Source of the DNA: Rhodopseudomonas faecalis
GTDB taxonomy: Bacteria > Pseudomonadota > Alphaproteobacteria > Rhizobiales > Xanthobacteraceae
Reading direction: 5' to 3'
Assembly: GCF_003217325.1 (NCBI RefSeq)
Contig: NZ_QJTI01000008.1
Coordinates: 96,764 to 160,763, forward strand
DNA length: 64,000 nucleotides
Part shown: one piece after another, positions 1 through 7,978 of the stretch
Position numbering within the stretch: the first letter of the stretch is position 1
Layout: each line of letters opens with the position of its first letter
Translations under genes and position numbers: made by a program
Notes under the pieces: generated by a model
What the model was told of the DNA's origin: nothing
The model's input: only the letters and a program-made list of their open reading frames with translations
The model's database searches: none

Positions 1-400
1 GCGACCTTTCCTCCCGCACTGCCGCCAGAACTGAACGCAGAACTTCGGTATCGACCTTACGGCGCAAAGTCAGAGCGATATCCATGTCAGGCGGGGCAGC
101 GAGCCAGTTCGCCCCCGCGTCGGCGAAACCTTCCGCCATCGATCGGAGCCGCATGAGATAGGCGTCCGGGTCCGGGTCTAGAAACACCGGCTGAAATTCC
201 GGGCCGGCTACGTAGCGGCGAGCGCTTTTGTCATAGACCGCATTCTGCGGCGCACGCTCCTGATAATGGGTCAAGTCCTTTGACGCCTGCGGAACGGAGA
301 CGCCAAACGTATCGATCAGGTCAGAGCGATTGACACCCCCCTCCCAGAACAGGCGGAATTCGATGAACTCCAACCGCCTCTCGACACCCCATTTCAGCAT
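1..400 (-). CDS. WYL-domain transcriptional regulator, BrxR/CapW-like (C-terminus beyond window)
   Basis: The first 133 residues of a regulator read leftward from an ATG at 398-400. The N-terminus has a winged helix-turn-helix containing the stretch RLEFIEFRLFWEGG and, further on, SVPQASKDL. I recognise this from the WYL regulators that sit next to phage-defence operons (BrxR of BREX, CapW of CBASS). The ligand-sensing WYL domain would lie past the window edge. Family proteins bind inverted repeats and repress defence genes. A defence operon may therefore lie immediately to the left; that is inference. A small inverted repeat lies 40 bp upstream. Confidence 0.7.
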   Translation of the reverse strand, partial: MLKWGVERRLEFIEFRLFWEGGVNRSDLIDTFGVSVPQASKDLTHYQERAPQNAVYDKSARRYVAGPEFQPVFLDPDPDAYLMRLRSMAEGFADAGANWLAAPPDMDIALTLRRKVDTEVLRSVLAAVREERS

Positions 401-439
401 TGCTCGTCCCGCCGCACTTGAAAGGATAAAAAGTATATG

Positions 440-457
440 GGACACCTTGCGATGTCC
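440..457. promoter_or_regulatory. Inverted repeat upstream of the WYL regulator (possible operator)
   Basis: GGACA at 440-444 and TGTCC at 453-457 form a 5-bp inverted repeat with an 8-bp spacer, flanked by AT-rich TATA-like steps. It lies about 40 bp upstream of the regulator start, where an autoregulatory site is expected. Short and unproven. Confidence 0.3.
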
Positions 458-666
458 GTATATTTTCTATTCTAACAAACCTCAAACTGTCAAGCCCGAG
501 GAAGGCCGGATGCGCACCGTGTCACCGTGCACAAACACGGCGGGGCAAAAGCGCTATCGAAGTCGGTCAGCCTGGACGTGGGCAGGGCCACGACATCTTC
601 GATACCGACACGGTCGATGTCGATTGCAGCCAATGCTACGGCGTGATCGTACAGTACCGTCAAACC

Positions 667-1638
667 CTATTTTCGCCGGGCCAGCCCTGTCAGCGATCGT
701 GCCAGGCTCAACAACCGCCGAGACGCCGGATTGTCGTTTTGCGCGGACCAGACCATGCTGAACGGCAGCACCTCGTCCGCAAGTTCCCGGTAGGTGATCC
801 CTGGAAACTGGGCGACGGTCGTTGCTTCGCTCGTCAGAGTGAGGCCGCGACCGAGAGCGACCAGCGATAGGATATTGTCGCGGCCGACCTGCTGAGATTG
901 AATATCGAGGTGGCGGCCGAGACCGGCAAGGTGAGCAACCAAATAGTCGTGGATCTCCTGACCCGGCGCAACGTCACTCACAATGAACCGCTCGGAGACC
1001 AAATCGCCCCATCCAAGTTCCGGCTTGCCCGTCAAAGGGTGGTTATCGGGCAGCACCACGAAAACCTTCTCGCACCATAAATGCTCCGCCTCACAGCCAT
1101 CCCATGCCGCAGTTCCCGTGATGAATGCGACGTCCAGACAAAGTTTCCGGACAGCCGCGATGTGCTCGGGCGGATTGCCGTCAATAAGGTCGACCTGCAC
1201 GTTCGGGTGGCGCGTGCCGAAGGCACGCAACAGATCGAACAGAAATCCTGACGCAAGGGACGAAAATATCCCGACCTTGATCAGCCCTTGCTCCGCCCGG
1301 CCAACCGCCGCCACCTTGGTCACCCCAATGTCGATCTGGCGAAGAGCATGGCGAGCGTTGCGCAGGAATTCCCGCCCGGCAACGGTCAACCGCACCCCGC
1401 CAGCATGGCGCATGAAAAGCGACGCCCCGAGTTCATCTTCGAGATCACGGATTCGTCGGCTGATGGAGGATTCCTGCACAGAAAGCGCGGCAGCAGCCTT
1501 GCGAAAACTCCCATAATCGACGGCGGCCACAAAATATCGCAACTGGTTCAGCCGGACCGCAGATGTGCCGGGTCTCCCCTCAACGACTTTTGTGAGGCTA
1601 TCATCAGGCGAGGTCTGATTGTTCCCGATCACAGCCAT
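667..1638 (-). CDS. LysR family transcriptional regulator
   Basis: 323 aa. The N-terminal winged HTH is clear at about residues 29-90 (LRYFVAAVDYGSFRKAAAAL, then SISRRIRDLEDELGASLF). It is followed by a periplasmic-binding-like effector domain with the typical GxxPEH segment. Length is normal for LysR allowing for about 28 extra residues before the HTH. LysR proteins bind a small effector and usually activate a neighbouring gene. The nearest divergent gene is the TetR regulator at 1,846, so no metabolic target is visible. The effector is unknown. Confidence 0.9.
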   Translation of the reverse strand: MAVIGNNQTSPDDSLTKVVEGRPGTSAVRLNQLRYFVAAVDYGSFRKAAAALSVQESSISRRIRDLEDELGASLFMRHAGGVRLTVAGREFLRNARHALRQIDIGVTKVAAVGRAEQGLIKVGIFSSLASGFLFDLLRAFGTRHPNVQVDLIDGNPPEHIAAVRKLCLDVAFITGTAAWDGCEAEHLWCEKVFVVLPDNHPLTGKPELGWGDLVSERFIVSDVAPGQEIHDYLVAHLAGLGRHLDIQSQQVGRDNILSLVALGRGLTLTSEATTVAQFPGITYRELADEVLPFSMVWSAQNDNPASRRLLSLARSLTGLARRK

Positions 1639-1739
1639 GGTGCATCATCCGAAACAGCGTTCGGTTTCTGACGGGCATCCCGCCATCATCAACGCGAAAA
1701 TCGATCTGTGTGCGTTCATCGGCTCTCCGCACGCCCTCA

Positions 1740-1758
1740 AACTAAACGACGTTCAGTT
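1740..1758. promoter_or_regulatory. TetR-type operator, site 1
   Basis: A 19-bp near-perfect palindrome, aactaaacgacgttcagtt, differs from its reverse complement only at the centre and one symmetric pair. It lies about 90 bp upstream of the tetR start. Its left arm (aaactaaacgac, 1739-1750) recurs inverted at 1807-1818. Spacing and symmetry fit a TetR-family dimer site. Confidence 0.6.
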
Positions 1759-1798
1759 ACCGAATGCTGCTTCTTGACTTCCGGCCCGTCAACGAAAA

Positions 1799-1817
1799 AA
1801 ATAAATGTCGTTTAGTT
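1799..1817. promoter_or_regulatory. TetR-type operator, site 2
   Basis: The sequence aaataaatgtcgtttagtt shares the gtcgtttagtt half with the inverse of site 1 and is a weaker palindrome. It lies about 28 bp before the tetR start codon, so binding there would block tetR expression. This fits autorepression. Confidence 0.5.
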
Positions 1818-1845
1818 TTCACGACAAGTTGCAACAGGCATCGGA

Positions 1846-2475
1846 ATGGCCCGTCCCCGGAAAGAGCAAGAACTTGATATTGCTCGTCGTGCGATCGACG
1901 AAACGATCCGGCTGCTGTCAGAACGTGGCGACCTCGACGTACCGCTGACTGCGGTCGCGCACGCCATCGGTTGCACAGCGCCAGCGCTTTACGGCCATTT
2001 CCGCAACAAAAGCGCCTTGTTGCGCGCCGTTCGGGACGAAGGTTTCAACCAGCTCTACAGAGAAAAGCTGGCCGTCTTCCAGCAGATGCGCGGCAATCCA
2101 TTCGGCTATTTGCGTGATGGCAGCTATGCCTATGTCCGCTTTGCCCTCGAAAACCCCACGCTGTACCGACTGATGTTCACACCGCCGCCACGGCTCGGAG
2201 TCAGCGATGATCCATGGTCGGGCGAAGCTGGAAGACAGATACTAAATCTATTGCTGACGGGACTTCGCTGCTCTCAGGACCAAGGCTTTTTGCCCGGCAT
2301 GGATCTGAGCCGTTACAGCTTCATGTTCTGGTCAACGGTACACGGCGCGGTGAGCCTCACCCTTCAGAACCGGGAAATGGATCAGACCACCAAATGGGAT
2401 GCGACACGAAAGGCCGTCGATACGTTGATGGAAATCATCGCCGCGACGCGCCATGACTCGCTCGGCACCTCATGA
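1846..2475 (+). CDS. TetR/AcrR family transcriptional regulator
   Basis: 209 aa, ATG start. The N-terminal HTH is seen around residues 25-60 (PLTAVAHAIGCTAPALYGHF, a standard TetR recognition region). A helical C-terminal domain follows (VRFALENPTLYRLMF, typical of the TetR_C_13/WHG type). The two palindromes upstream suggest that it controls itself. Its 3' end overlaps the convergent DUF2274 gene by 6 bp at the tail of the trb operon. Whether it controls transfer genes or something to the left cannot be told from the sequence. Confidence 0.88.
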   Translation: MARPRKEQELDIARRAIDETIRLLSERGDLDVPLTAVAHAIGCTAPALYGHFRNKSALLRAVRDEGFNQLYREKLAVFQQMRGNPFGYLRDGSYAYVRFALENPTLYRLMFTPPPRLGVSDDPWSGEAGRQILNLLLTGLRCSQDQGFLPGMDLSRYSFMFWSTVHGAVSLTLQNREMDQTTKWDATRKAVDTLMEIIAATRHDSLGTS

Positions 2476-2691
2476 GCGAGACCTTCGGGCGCTGGCAAAG
2501 CCCCGATCTGTCGCAATGAACCGCTCCAGCATCGGCACAATCAGCCTGACAGGATCGGCAGCGGGCTGGCCGGTTTCGCGAGCCAGCACTTCGGCATAGG
2601 CGGCAAGATCGCGGTGCAGCGGCCCGGGCAGTTCCACCGTCACCTTCACGGGCTTGTCTTCGATGAGGGGGCCGAGTTTCAGCTTCGTCAT
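2470..2691 (-). CDS. DUF2274 domain-containing protein
   Basis: 73 aa, last gene of the trb operon. It begins TKLKLGPLIEDKPVKVTVEL and continues with LHRDLAAYAEVLA, the pattern of DUF2274. This small family is found almost only downstream of trbI in Trb-type ICEs. The fold resembles a ribbon-helix-helix protein, so it may bind DNA, but no function is established. It starts 2 bp after the trbI stop, so it is translationally linked. Confidence 0.85.
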   Translation of the reverse strand: MTKLKLGPLIEDKPVKVTVELPGPLHRDLAAYAEVLARETGQPAADPVRLIVPMLERFIATDRGFASARRSRS

Positions 2692-2693
2692 GG

Positions 2694-3827
2694 TCAGTTC
2701 CTATAAGGTTCGAGTACGAGATCGCGGGTAACGATGACCCTGACCGGGTAGCCCGGCCGGATCGTCAGGGTCGGCGCGACCTGCAACTGGCGCTGGACGA
2801 TCTGTTGCCCGGCCTGATTGATGGTATCCTGTGCTCCGTCGCGGATGGCGCGGATCAGACGATCCTCGTCGTCGGTCGCCAGTTCCGTGCCGATGCCGAG
2901 CAGCGTGGACAGCCCCGCCGCCTTCATCAGATCCCACCAGTGGTAATCAACGCCATCTTCCAGCCCGGCATAGCCGGAAGCGTCCGCACCGGGCTGGCGC
3001 TCCAGCACGATGGAGCGGCCGTTGGGCAGGATCAGGCGGTTCCAGATCAGCAGCACGCGGCGCTGACCGAATTGCACGCCCGCATCATACTGGCCGATGA
3101 TGCGGGTTCCTTGCGGGATCAGCAGCAGACTGCCGGTCGGACTGTCATAGACGTTCTCCGTCACCTGCGCGGTGATCTGCCCCGGCAGATCAGAGCGGAT
3201 GCCGGTAATCATCGCCGCCGGAATCACTGCCCCGGCCTGCAGGATGTAGGGCGAGGCAGGCGCCATGATCCGATCCATGGCAACGGTCTGCCGATCCACA
3301 GGACCATTGAGGAAAGCTGTGTGCCGGTCCTGTGTTGCGGGCTGGCCACCAAGGTCAAGACCAGCAAGGCCCGGCATATTGGAGCCAGGCGTCGTCGCCA
3401 CTCTTGGCCCGGACTGGAAGAACACAGTGCTAAGACGTGCGGCTTCTTCCTCGGCAAGCCGGCGCTCTTCGGCAGGATCGCGGGCAGGCGTCGCCATGGC
3501 GGGCGGCGTGACGGGCTGACCCCGGTTCTGGGCGTCGAGGATCGGGCCACCGAGATCGCCCGGCAATGCCGGCCCCAGGACCGGCCCGGTATAATCCTTC
3601 GGCAGACCTGCCAGTCCATCTGCCGTGGCGCGGTTCTCGGTCGAATAGAGTTCCTCACCGTTTCCGCTCATATCGCGCGTCTGGAGCGCATAGATCAGCG
3701 CCCCGCCGATGCCGAGGAGCGCAACAGCTCCGGCACCGGCCAGCATCTTGCGCGACAGGCGCGTGACGCGCGGCGGCTCGGCACGCAGACGCATCGGCGT
3801 TGGGTTGGTGGTAGCCTCTTCACTCAT
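2694..3827 (-). CDS. trbI: Conjugal transfer protein TrbI (VirB10-like)
   Basis: 377 aa. A short cytoplasmic N-terminus is followed by one membrane segment near residues 30-48 (AGAGAVALLGIGGALIYAL). Next comes a Pro/Gly/Ala-rich linker and a C-terminal VirB10 domain with ITGIRSDLPGQITAQVTENV and the LLIPQGTRIIGQYDAG motif. VirB10/TrbI spans the envelope and links inner-membrane ATPase energy to the outer-membrane pore. It overlaps trbG by 4 bp (ATGA), showing coupling. Confidence 0.96.
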   Translation of the reverse strand: MSEEATTNPTPMRLRAEPPRVTRLSRKMLAGAGAVALLGIGGALIYALQTRDMSGNGEELYSTENRATADGLAGLPKDYTGPVLGPALPGDLGGPILDAQNRGQPVTPPAMATPARDPAEERRLAEEEAARLSTVFFQSGPRVATTPGSNMPGLAGLDLGGQPATQDRHTAFLNGPVDRQTVAMDRIMAPASPYILQAGAVIPAAMITGIRSDLPGQITAQVTENVYDSPTGSLLLIPQGTRIIGQYDAGVQFGQRRVLLIWNRLILPNGRSIVLERQPGADASGYAGLEDGVDYHWWDLMKAAGLSTLLGIGTELATDDEDRLIRAIRDGAQDTINQAGQQIVQRQLQVAPTLTIRPGYPVRVIVTRDLVLEPYRN

Positions 3828-4837
3828 GACGGTTGCCCCCCGGTTTTGACGGGCTGGGCAGCTTGTCTTTGCTCGATGCGAACGATCCTGACCGTCTGCT
3901 GCTGCTTGCCGCTACCAAGACGCAGCTCAGCCGCTCCGAACAGCCGATCGACGATCAAGATGTTCTGGTGAACACGGGAATTGACGATCTGGGTCTCGCC
4001 CTCGGAACCGATGACGAAGATCGGCGGCATCTCTCCCTGCACGATGCCGCGCGGGAAAACGACATAGACACGGCGGCCATCGTCGAAGACGGAAATCGGC
4101 CGCCATGGCGGCGTATCTCCGGTCAGGCCGTAACGATAGTTGCGTGCCGCCTCGACCGGGATGATGGGTGCTGCCGGAACGGTCTGGCGCTGAGCGGCAG
4201 GCAGCGCCGGATAAGACCAGGATACGGACGGCATGTAGAGCGCCTCACGGGCGCGCAGTTCGATCATGTAGGTGCGCCGATCGGTCGTCACCACGAGATT
4301 GGTTGAGATGTCGGATCGGGATGGCTTGACGAGAATATGGACCCGGCGCGACGTACCGCTCCCGCTCTCGGTATCGCCAATGATCCAGCGGGCGGTGTCT
4401 CCCGCCGCGATCGGTCCCGCGCCGGTCAGGCTTTCGCCCGGCTCTAGCGCGATATTGGTGATCTGGCCTGGTGCTGCATAGACCTGATAGAGCGCGCCTT
4501 CCGACCAGGGATAGATCTGGATGGCGTTATAGTAACCCTCGCGGCGCGGCTCGACGCGGGCGGCGGCATTGGCGTTCTCGACGCGGCCTGCCGGTGTTCC
4601 GGCAGCAGTACCGCCGCGTGCAACCGTCCAGGCCGGCGGCGTGTGAAGCGACCGAGGCCGGTCATCGGTGACAGCGGTCGGCACGACGGGCAACGCCGGC
4701 ACATCGGCATCATAGCTGAACTGCGGCGTCTTGTTGGTGGCGCAGCCTGCCAGCATGGTGGCCGAAAGCAACAAAGCCGCGAAGGCGGGCTTACGGAAAA
4801 CCGGCAAGGCGGAATTGCGGGAAGACGCGATGGTCAT
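3824..4837 (-). CDS. trbG: Conjugal transfer protein TrbG (VirB9-like)
   Basis: 337 aa. The start at 4,837 gives the usual 4-bp ATGA overlap with trbF; an in-frame ATG 21 bp upstream is possible. The N-terminus is a lipoprotein signal (AALLLSATMLAGC, lipobox LAGC). The protein has the VirB9/CagX pattern of beta strands, including VHILVKPSRSDISTNLVVTT and, near the C-terminus, RVHQNILIVDRLF. VirB9 proteins form the outer-membrane core complex with VirB7/VirB10. Confidence 0.95.
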   Translation of the reverse strand: MTIASSRNSALPVFRKPAFAALLLSATMLAGCATNKTPQFSYDADVPALPVVPTAVTDDRPRSLHTPPAWTVARGGTAAGTPAGRVENANAAARVEPRREGYYNAIQIYPWSEGALYQVYAAPGQITNIALEPGESLTGAGPIAAGDTARWIIGDTESGSGTSRRVHILVKPSRSDISTNLVVTTDRRTYMIELRAREALYMPSVSWSYPALPAAQRQTVPAAPIIPVEAARNYRYGLTGDTPPWRPISVFDDGRRVYVVFPRGIVQGEMPPIFVIGSEGETQIVNSRVHQNILIVDRLFGAAELRLGSGKQQQTVRIVRIEQRQAAQPVKTGGQPS

Positions 4838-5523
4838 TGGCTCATCTCCCGCGACCATGAAATTGCATTGACGTAGATGCCGAGAGGATTGGCGCGCAGA
4901 CGCTCCGCATCGCGCGGCGTCTGGATCACGATGGTCAGGATCGCGGTCCAGCGCTCGGTCGTGGAAAGCTGCCCGTTCTCATAGTGACGCTCGGTCCAGG
5001 CGACGCGGAAGCTGTCGTTCGAGGCGCGGATGACGCTGGAAACCTCGACTGCGATCTGCTGGCGGCCGACACGGGTGAACGGATCATTGGCGCGGGCATA
5101 GTCGTTGAGCGCGGCCGCTCCCCTATCCGTGGTGAACTCATAGGCGCGCAGCCAGTTCTGGCGCACGATGATGGCGTCCGCCGGGATCGAGCGCGTCTGC
5201 TCGATGAAACGGCCGAGGTGGAAGGCGATCTGCGGATCGGTCGGCCGGTAGTCGGCCGTCGCAGCGGCGACGGTCTGCGCCTGGCCGAGATTATCGACCT
5301 GCACCACCCAGGGCACCACGGTCCCTCGCGCCGATTGCAGGACAAGTGCGGCAGCGAAGCCTGCCGAGAGGATCAGCGAGCCGAAGGCCATATAGCGCCA
5401 GTTCTTGGCCTGCACGCGAGCCGAACCGATGCGCTCGTCCCAGACTTGCGCGGCTTTCTGGTAAGGCGTCTCGGGTTCAGGCGATTTGCCGTAATGGGTC
5501 GCTGGACGTCTGAAGATGTTCAT
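4834..5523 (-). CDS. trbF: Conjugal transfer protein TrbF (VirB8-like)
   Basis: 229 aa. One transmembrane helix near residues 46-65 (YMAFGSLILSAGFAAALVL) is followed by a periplasmic VirB8 domain ending with WTAILTIVIQTPRDAERLRANPLGIYVNAISW. The phrase NPLGIYV is the VirB8 hallmark. VirB8 is an assembly factor at the inner membrane. The gene overlaps trbL by 4 bp and trbG by 4 bp. Confidence 0.96.
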   Translation of the reverse strand: MNIFRRPATHYGKSPEPETPYQKAAQVWDERIGSARVQAKNWRYMAFGSLILSAGFAAALVLQSARGTVVPWVVQVDNLGQAQTVAAATADYRPTDPQIAFHLGRFIEQTRSIPADAIIVRQNWLRAYEFTTDRGAAALNDYARANDPFTRVGRQQIAVEVSSVIRASNDSFRVAWTERHYENGQLSTTERWTAILTIVIQTPRDAERLRANPLGIYVNAISWSREMSQ

Positions 5524-6884
5524 GAGCGGTCACTTTCGGAGATGTTGACGGAAGAGCCGCCGCCGTGGCTGTCACCGGAGCGGACGGCATGGGCGGCCAT
5601 GGTCGTGCCGTGATTGAGCGCCTGGCGGCGGTGCATCTGCTGCGCCCATGCAGGCGGGCTGCCCGTCGGTGCGGAGGCGGGTGCGGCAGCGCCGGCCACC
5701 CTCGCACCGCCAATGGTTCCCTGCGAGGACGACCCACCAGTGACGCCGAGCCCGGCGCGCGCGCCATCGGAGAAGCTGGACTTGACGCTTTCCGCTGCTT
5801 TCGAGGTCACCCGTTTCAGGGGCGATGCGGCGGCGGAGCCTGCCGCGCGGGCAACACCGCCGAGGCCGGAGGCAACACCGGCAGCGCCTGACTGGCCGAG
5901 CGATCCGACACTATAGGCGGCGCTCGCCGCACCTGCGGCAGCAGCACCGCCACGGACGGCAGCAGCTCCACCCGACAGCGCCGCTGCCCCTCCCTTCGCG
6001 GCCATGCCTGCGGCAGCGCCACCGGCAAGCATCATGCCGCCAGCGGCAAGGCCGGTTCCAACTGCTGCACCTGCGCCAAGCTGCGGGCCGCCAGAAACCA
6101 GACCGGAAGCGATGCCGGGACCGAAGATGCCGAGGCCGAGAAGGGAAAGTGCGGCCAGCACGATCGCCATGGCGTCGTCGATGGTCGGCGTCACGCCGCC
6201 GAAACCGGCCGTAAACTGCGAGAACAATGTCGAGCCGATGCCGATGATGACGGCGAGCACCAGCACCTTGATGCCGGAGGAGACGACATTGCCAAGAACG
6301 CGCTCGGCCATGAAGGCGGTCTTGCCGAAGAGGCCGAAGGGAATGAGGACAAAGCCCGCCAGCGTAGTCAGCTTGAACTCGATCAGCGTGACGAAGAGCT
6401 GTACGGCGAGAATGAAGAAGGCGAGCAGTACCAGCGCCCAGGCGAACATCAGGCAGGCGATCTGGATGAAGTTCTCGAAGAACGACCAATAGCCCATCAT
6501 GTCCGAGATGGATTCGAGCAGCGGGCGACCGGCATCGAGGCCGGTCTGCGCTACCTTGCCGGGCCGCAGCAGATCGGCGGCGGAAAAGCTGGTGCCCGAA
6601 CCTTTCAGACCAAGACCGGCGAAGCTGTCGAAGATGATCTGGGCGAGATTGTTCCAGTTGCCGATCAGGTATGCGAAGACGCCGACGAAGAGCGTCTTCT
6701 TGACGAGGCGTGCGATGATGTCGTCATCGGCGCCCCAGGACCAGAAGAGTGCGGCCAGCGTCACGTCGATGACGATTAGCGTGGTGGCGATGAAGGCGAC
6801 CTCGCCACCGAGCAGGCCGAAGCCGCTGTCGATATAGCTGGTGAAGACGCCCAGGAAATTGTCGATGACGCCGGTGCCGCCCAT
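5520..6884 (-). CDS. trbL: P-type conjugative transfer protein TrbL (VirB6-like)
   Basis: 454 aa. The first 260 or so residues carry five to six hydrophobic segments (for example VAFIATTLIVIDVTLAALFW and LVLLAFFILAVQLFVTLI). The last 190 residues are a low-complexity Gly/Ala-rich tail. VirB6/TrbL forms the inner-membrane channel. The Ala/Gly tail explains the many open antisense frames over 5,565-6,214, which are not genes. Confidence 0.95.
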   Translation of the reverse strand: MGGTGVIDNFLGVFTSYIDSGFGLLGGEVAFIATTLIVIDVTLAALFWSWGADDDIIARLVKKTLFVGVFAYLIGNWNNLAQIIFDSFAGLGLKGSGTSFSAADLLRPGKVAQTGLDAGRPLLESISDMMGYWSFFENFIQIACLMFAWALVLLAFFILAVQLFVTLIEFKLTTLAGFVLIPFGLFGKTAFMAERVLGNVVSSGIKVLVLAVIIGIGSTLFSQFTAGFGGVTPTIDDAMAIVLAALSLLGLGIFGPGIASGLVSGGPQLGAGAAVGTGLAAGGMMLAGGAAAGMAAKGGAAALSGGAAAVRGGAAAAGAASAAYSVGSLGQSGAAGVASGLGGVARAAGSAAASPLKRVTSKAAESVKSSFSDGARAGLGVTGGSSSQGTIGGARVAGAAAPASAPTGSPPAWAQQMHRRQALNHGTTMAAHAVRSGDSHGGGSSVNISESDRS

Positions 6885-6887
6885 GGT

Positions 6888-7175
6888 TCACTGTCCCCCG
6901 TTCTGATGCGGAGCGGCGGGCACCGGCGTCCGGCCGAGGAACCGGTCGCGGTTCTCGGCCCAGGTGGCGAGGCAGCCGGGATCGTTCACGGCGGCCTCGC
7001 CTAACTGCTGGCAGTGGCGCAGGCTCTGGCGCAGCGGATCGGCAGGTGTCTGAAGCGCCGGCGTCGCACGGGGCTGTGCTGGTTCGTCCTCGCGTGTCAT
7101 TTCGATCACCGTCGCGGTGATGGCGATGGCCACGAATATGATCGCGCCCAGCCGGGCCAGCATCTTGCCGTCCAT
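6888..7175 (-). CDS. trbK: Putative entry exclusion protein TrbK-alt
   Basis: 95 aa. There is a single N-terminal membrane or signal helix (LARLGAIIFVAIAITATVIE), and the mature part contains CQQLGEAAVNDPGCLATWAENRDRF. Position between trbJ and trbL, size, and the C...C..W.ENR.RF pattern match the alternative TrbK family of alphaproteobacterial Trb operons. The family is thought to mediate entry exclusion in donor cells; that role is extrapolated from TrbK of RP4. Confidence 0.85.
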   Translation of the reverse strand: MDGKMLARLGAIIFVAIAITATVIEMTREDEPAQPRATPALQTPADPLRQSLRHCQQLGEAAVNDPGCLATWAENRDRFLGRTPVPAAPHQNGGQ

Positions 7176-7195
7176 GTCGCGCCGCTCCTGTCCGG

Positions 7196-7978
7196 TCAGT
7201 TGTTGCCGTTGCCGAACATCCGGGCATTGCCGGGCTGATAGCCCGATCCCGGCGTCAGGAAACGCTCGCGCTGGATGCGGCCCTGTTCGGCGGCGGTGGC
7301 GCGCTCGGCTTCGATCAGCGCCTCCGAGCGGCCATTGGCCGACATCAGGGCGATCAGATCTGAAAGCTGCTGCGACTGGAGCGCGAGAAGCTGATTGCCC
7401 GCCTGTGTGGCCTGCAACGCGCCGGTGGCGTTCTGGCTCTGCCCGACAAGGGCGGACATTTCAGCGCGATTGGTGTCAATATTTCCGACGACACCGGCCT
7501 GCACGCGCATGGCGTCCTGCAAGCCGCCAACCGTATTCTGCCAACGGGACCGTGCATCGGCGACGAGCTGGGCGTCGGTCGCGGATAGCGAAACCTTGCC
7601 GTATTTCTGTTGGAACATTTGATCGACGTTCTGCACGTCGAAGGCAATGTTCTGCGCCTGGGCCAGAAGCTGCTGCGTGCGCTGGACGTTCTGCTGCAAA
7701 GTCTGGAGCGAGGAATATGGCAGACTGGCGAGATTCTTCGCCTGATTGATGAGCATCTGCGCTTCATTCTGAAGCGAGGTGATCTGGTGGTTGATCTGCT
7801 CCAGCGTACGGGCGGCGGTCAGAAGGTTCTGCGCATAGTTGGTCGGATCATAGACGATGCGGCCGAAGCCAAAAGCGTGAGCGGGGCTTGTCAGCATGGG
7901 CGACAGTGCAACAGGCATGGCGAGCGTCAGCGCCAGCACGGATGCACTGACATATCGGGAGACGGGGATACGGATCAT
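7196..7978 (-). CDS. trbJ: P-type conjugative transfer protein TrbJ (VirB5-like)
   Basis: 260 aa. An N-terminal Sec signal peptide (ASVLALTLAMPVALSPMLTS, cleaved near AHA) is followed by a long helical body rich in Gln and Asn. This is typical of VirB5/TrbJ minor pilus subunits (YDPTNYAQNLLTAARTLEQI). It overlaps the trbE stop by 4 bp. It is exported to the pilus tip. Confidence 0.94.
   Translation of the reverse strand: MIRIPVSRYVSASVLALTLAMPVALSPMLTSPAHAFGFGRIVYDPTNYAQNLLTAARTLEQINHQITSLQNEAQMLINQAKNLASLPYSSLQTLQQNVQRTQQLLAQAQNIAFDVQNVDQMFQQKYGKVSLSATDAQLVADARSRWQNTVGGLQDAMRVQAGVVGNIDTNRAEMSALVGQSQNATGALQATQAGNQLLALQSQQLSDLIALMSANGRSEALIEAERATAAEQGRIQRERFLTPGSGYQPGNARMFGNGNN

Noticed and set aside
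530..660. Protein-like minus-strand stretch (AIDIDRVGIEDVVALPTSRL)
   Set aside because: No start codon, short, and no family recognised; it may be a gene remnant but cannot be supported.
5565..6214. Several Arg/Ala-rich plus-strand frames
   Set aside because: They come from the Gly/Ala repeat-like tail of TrbL read on the other strand.
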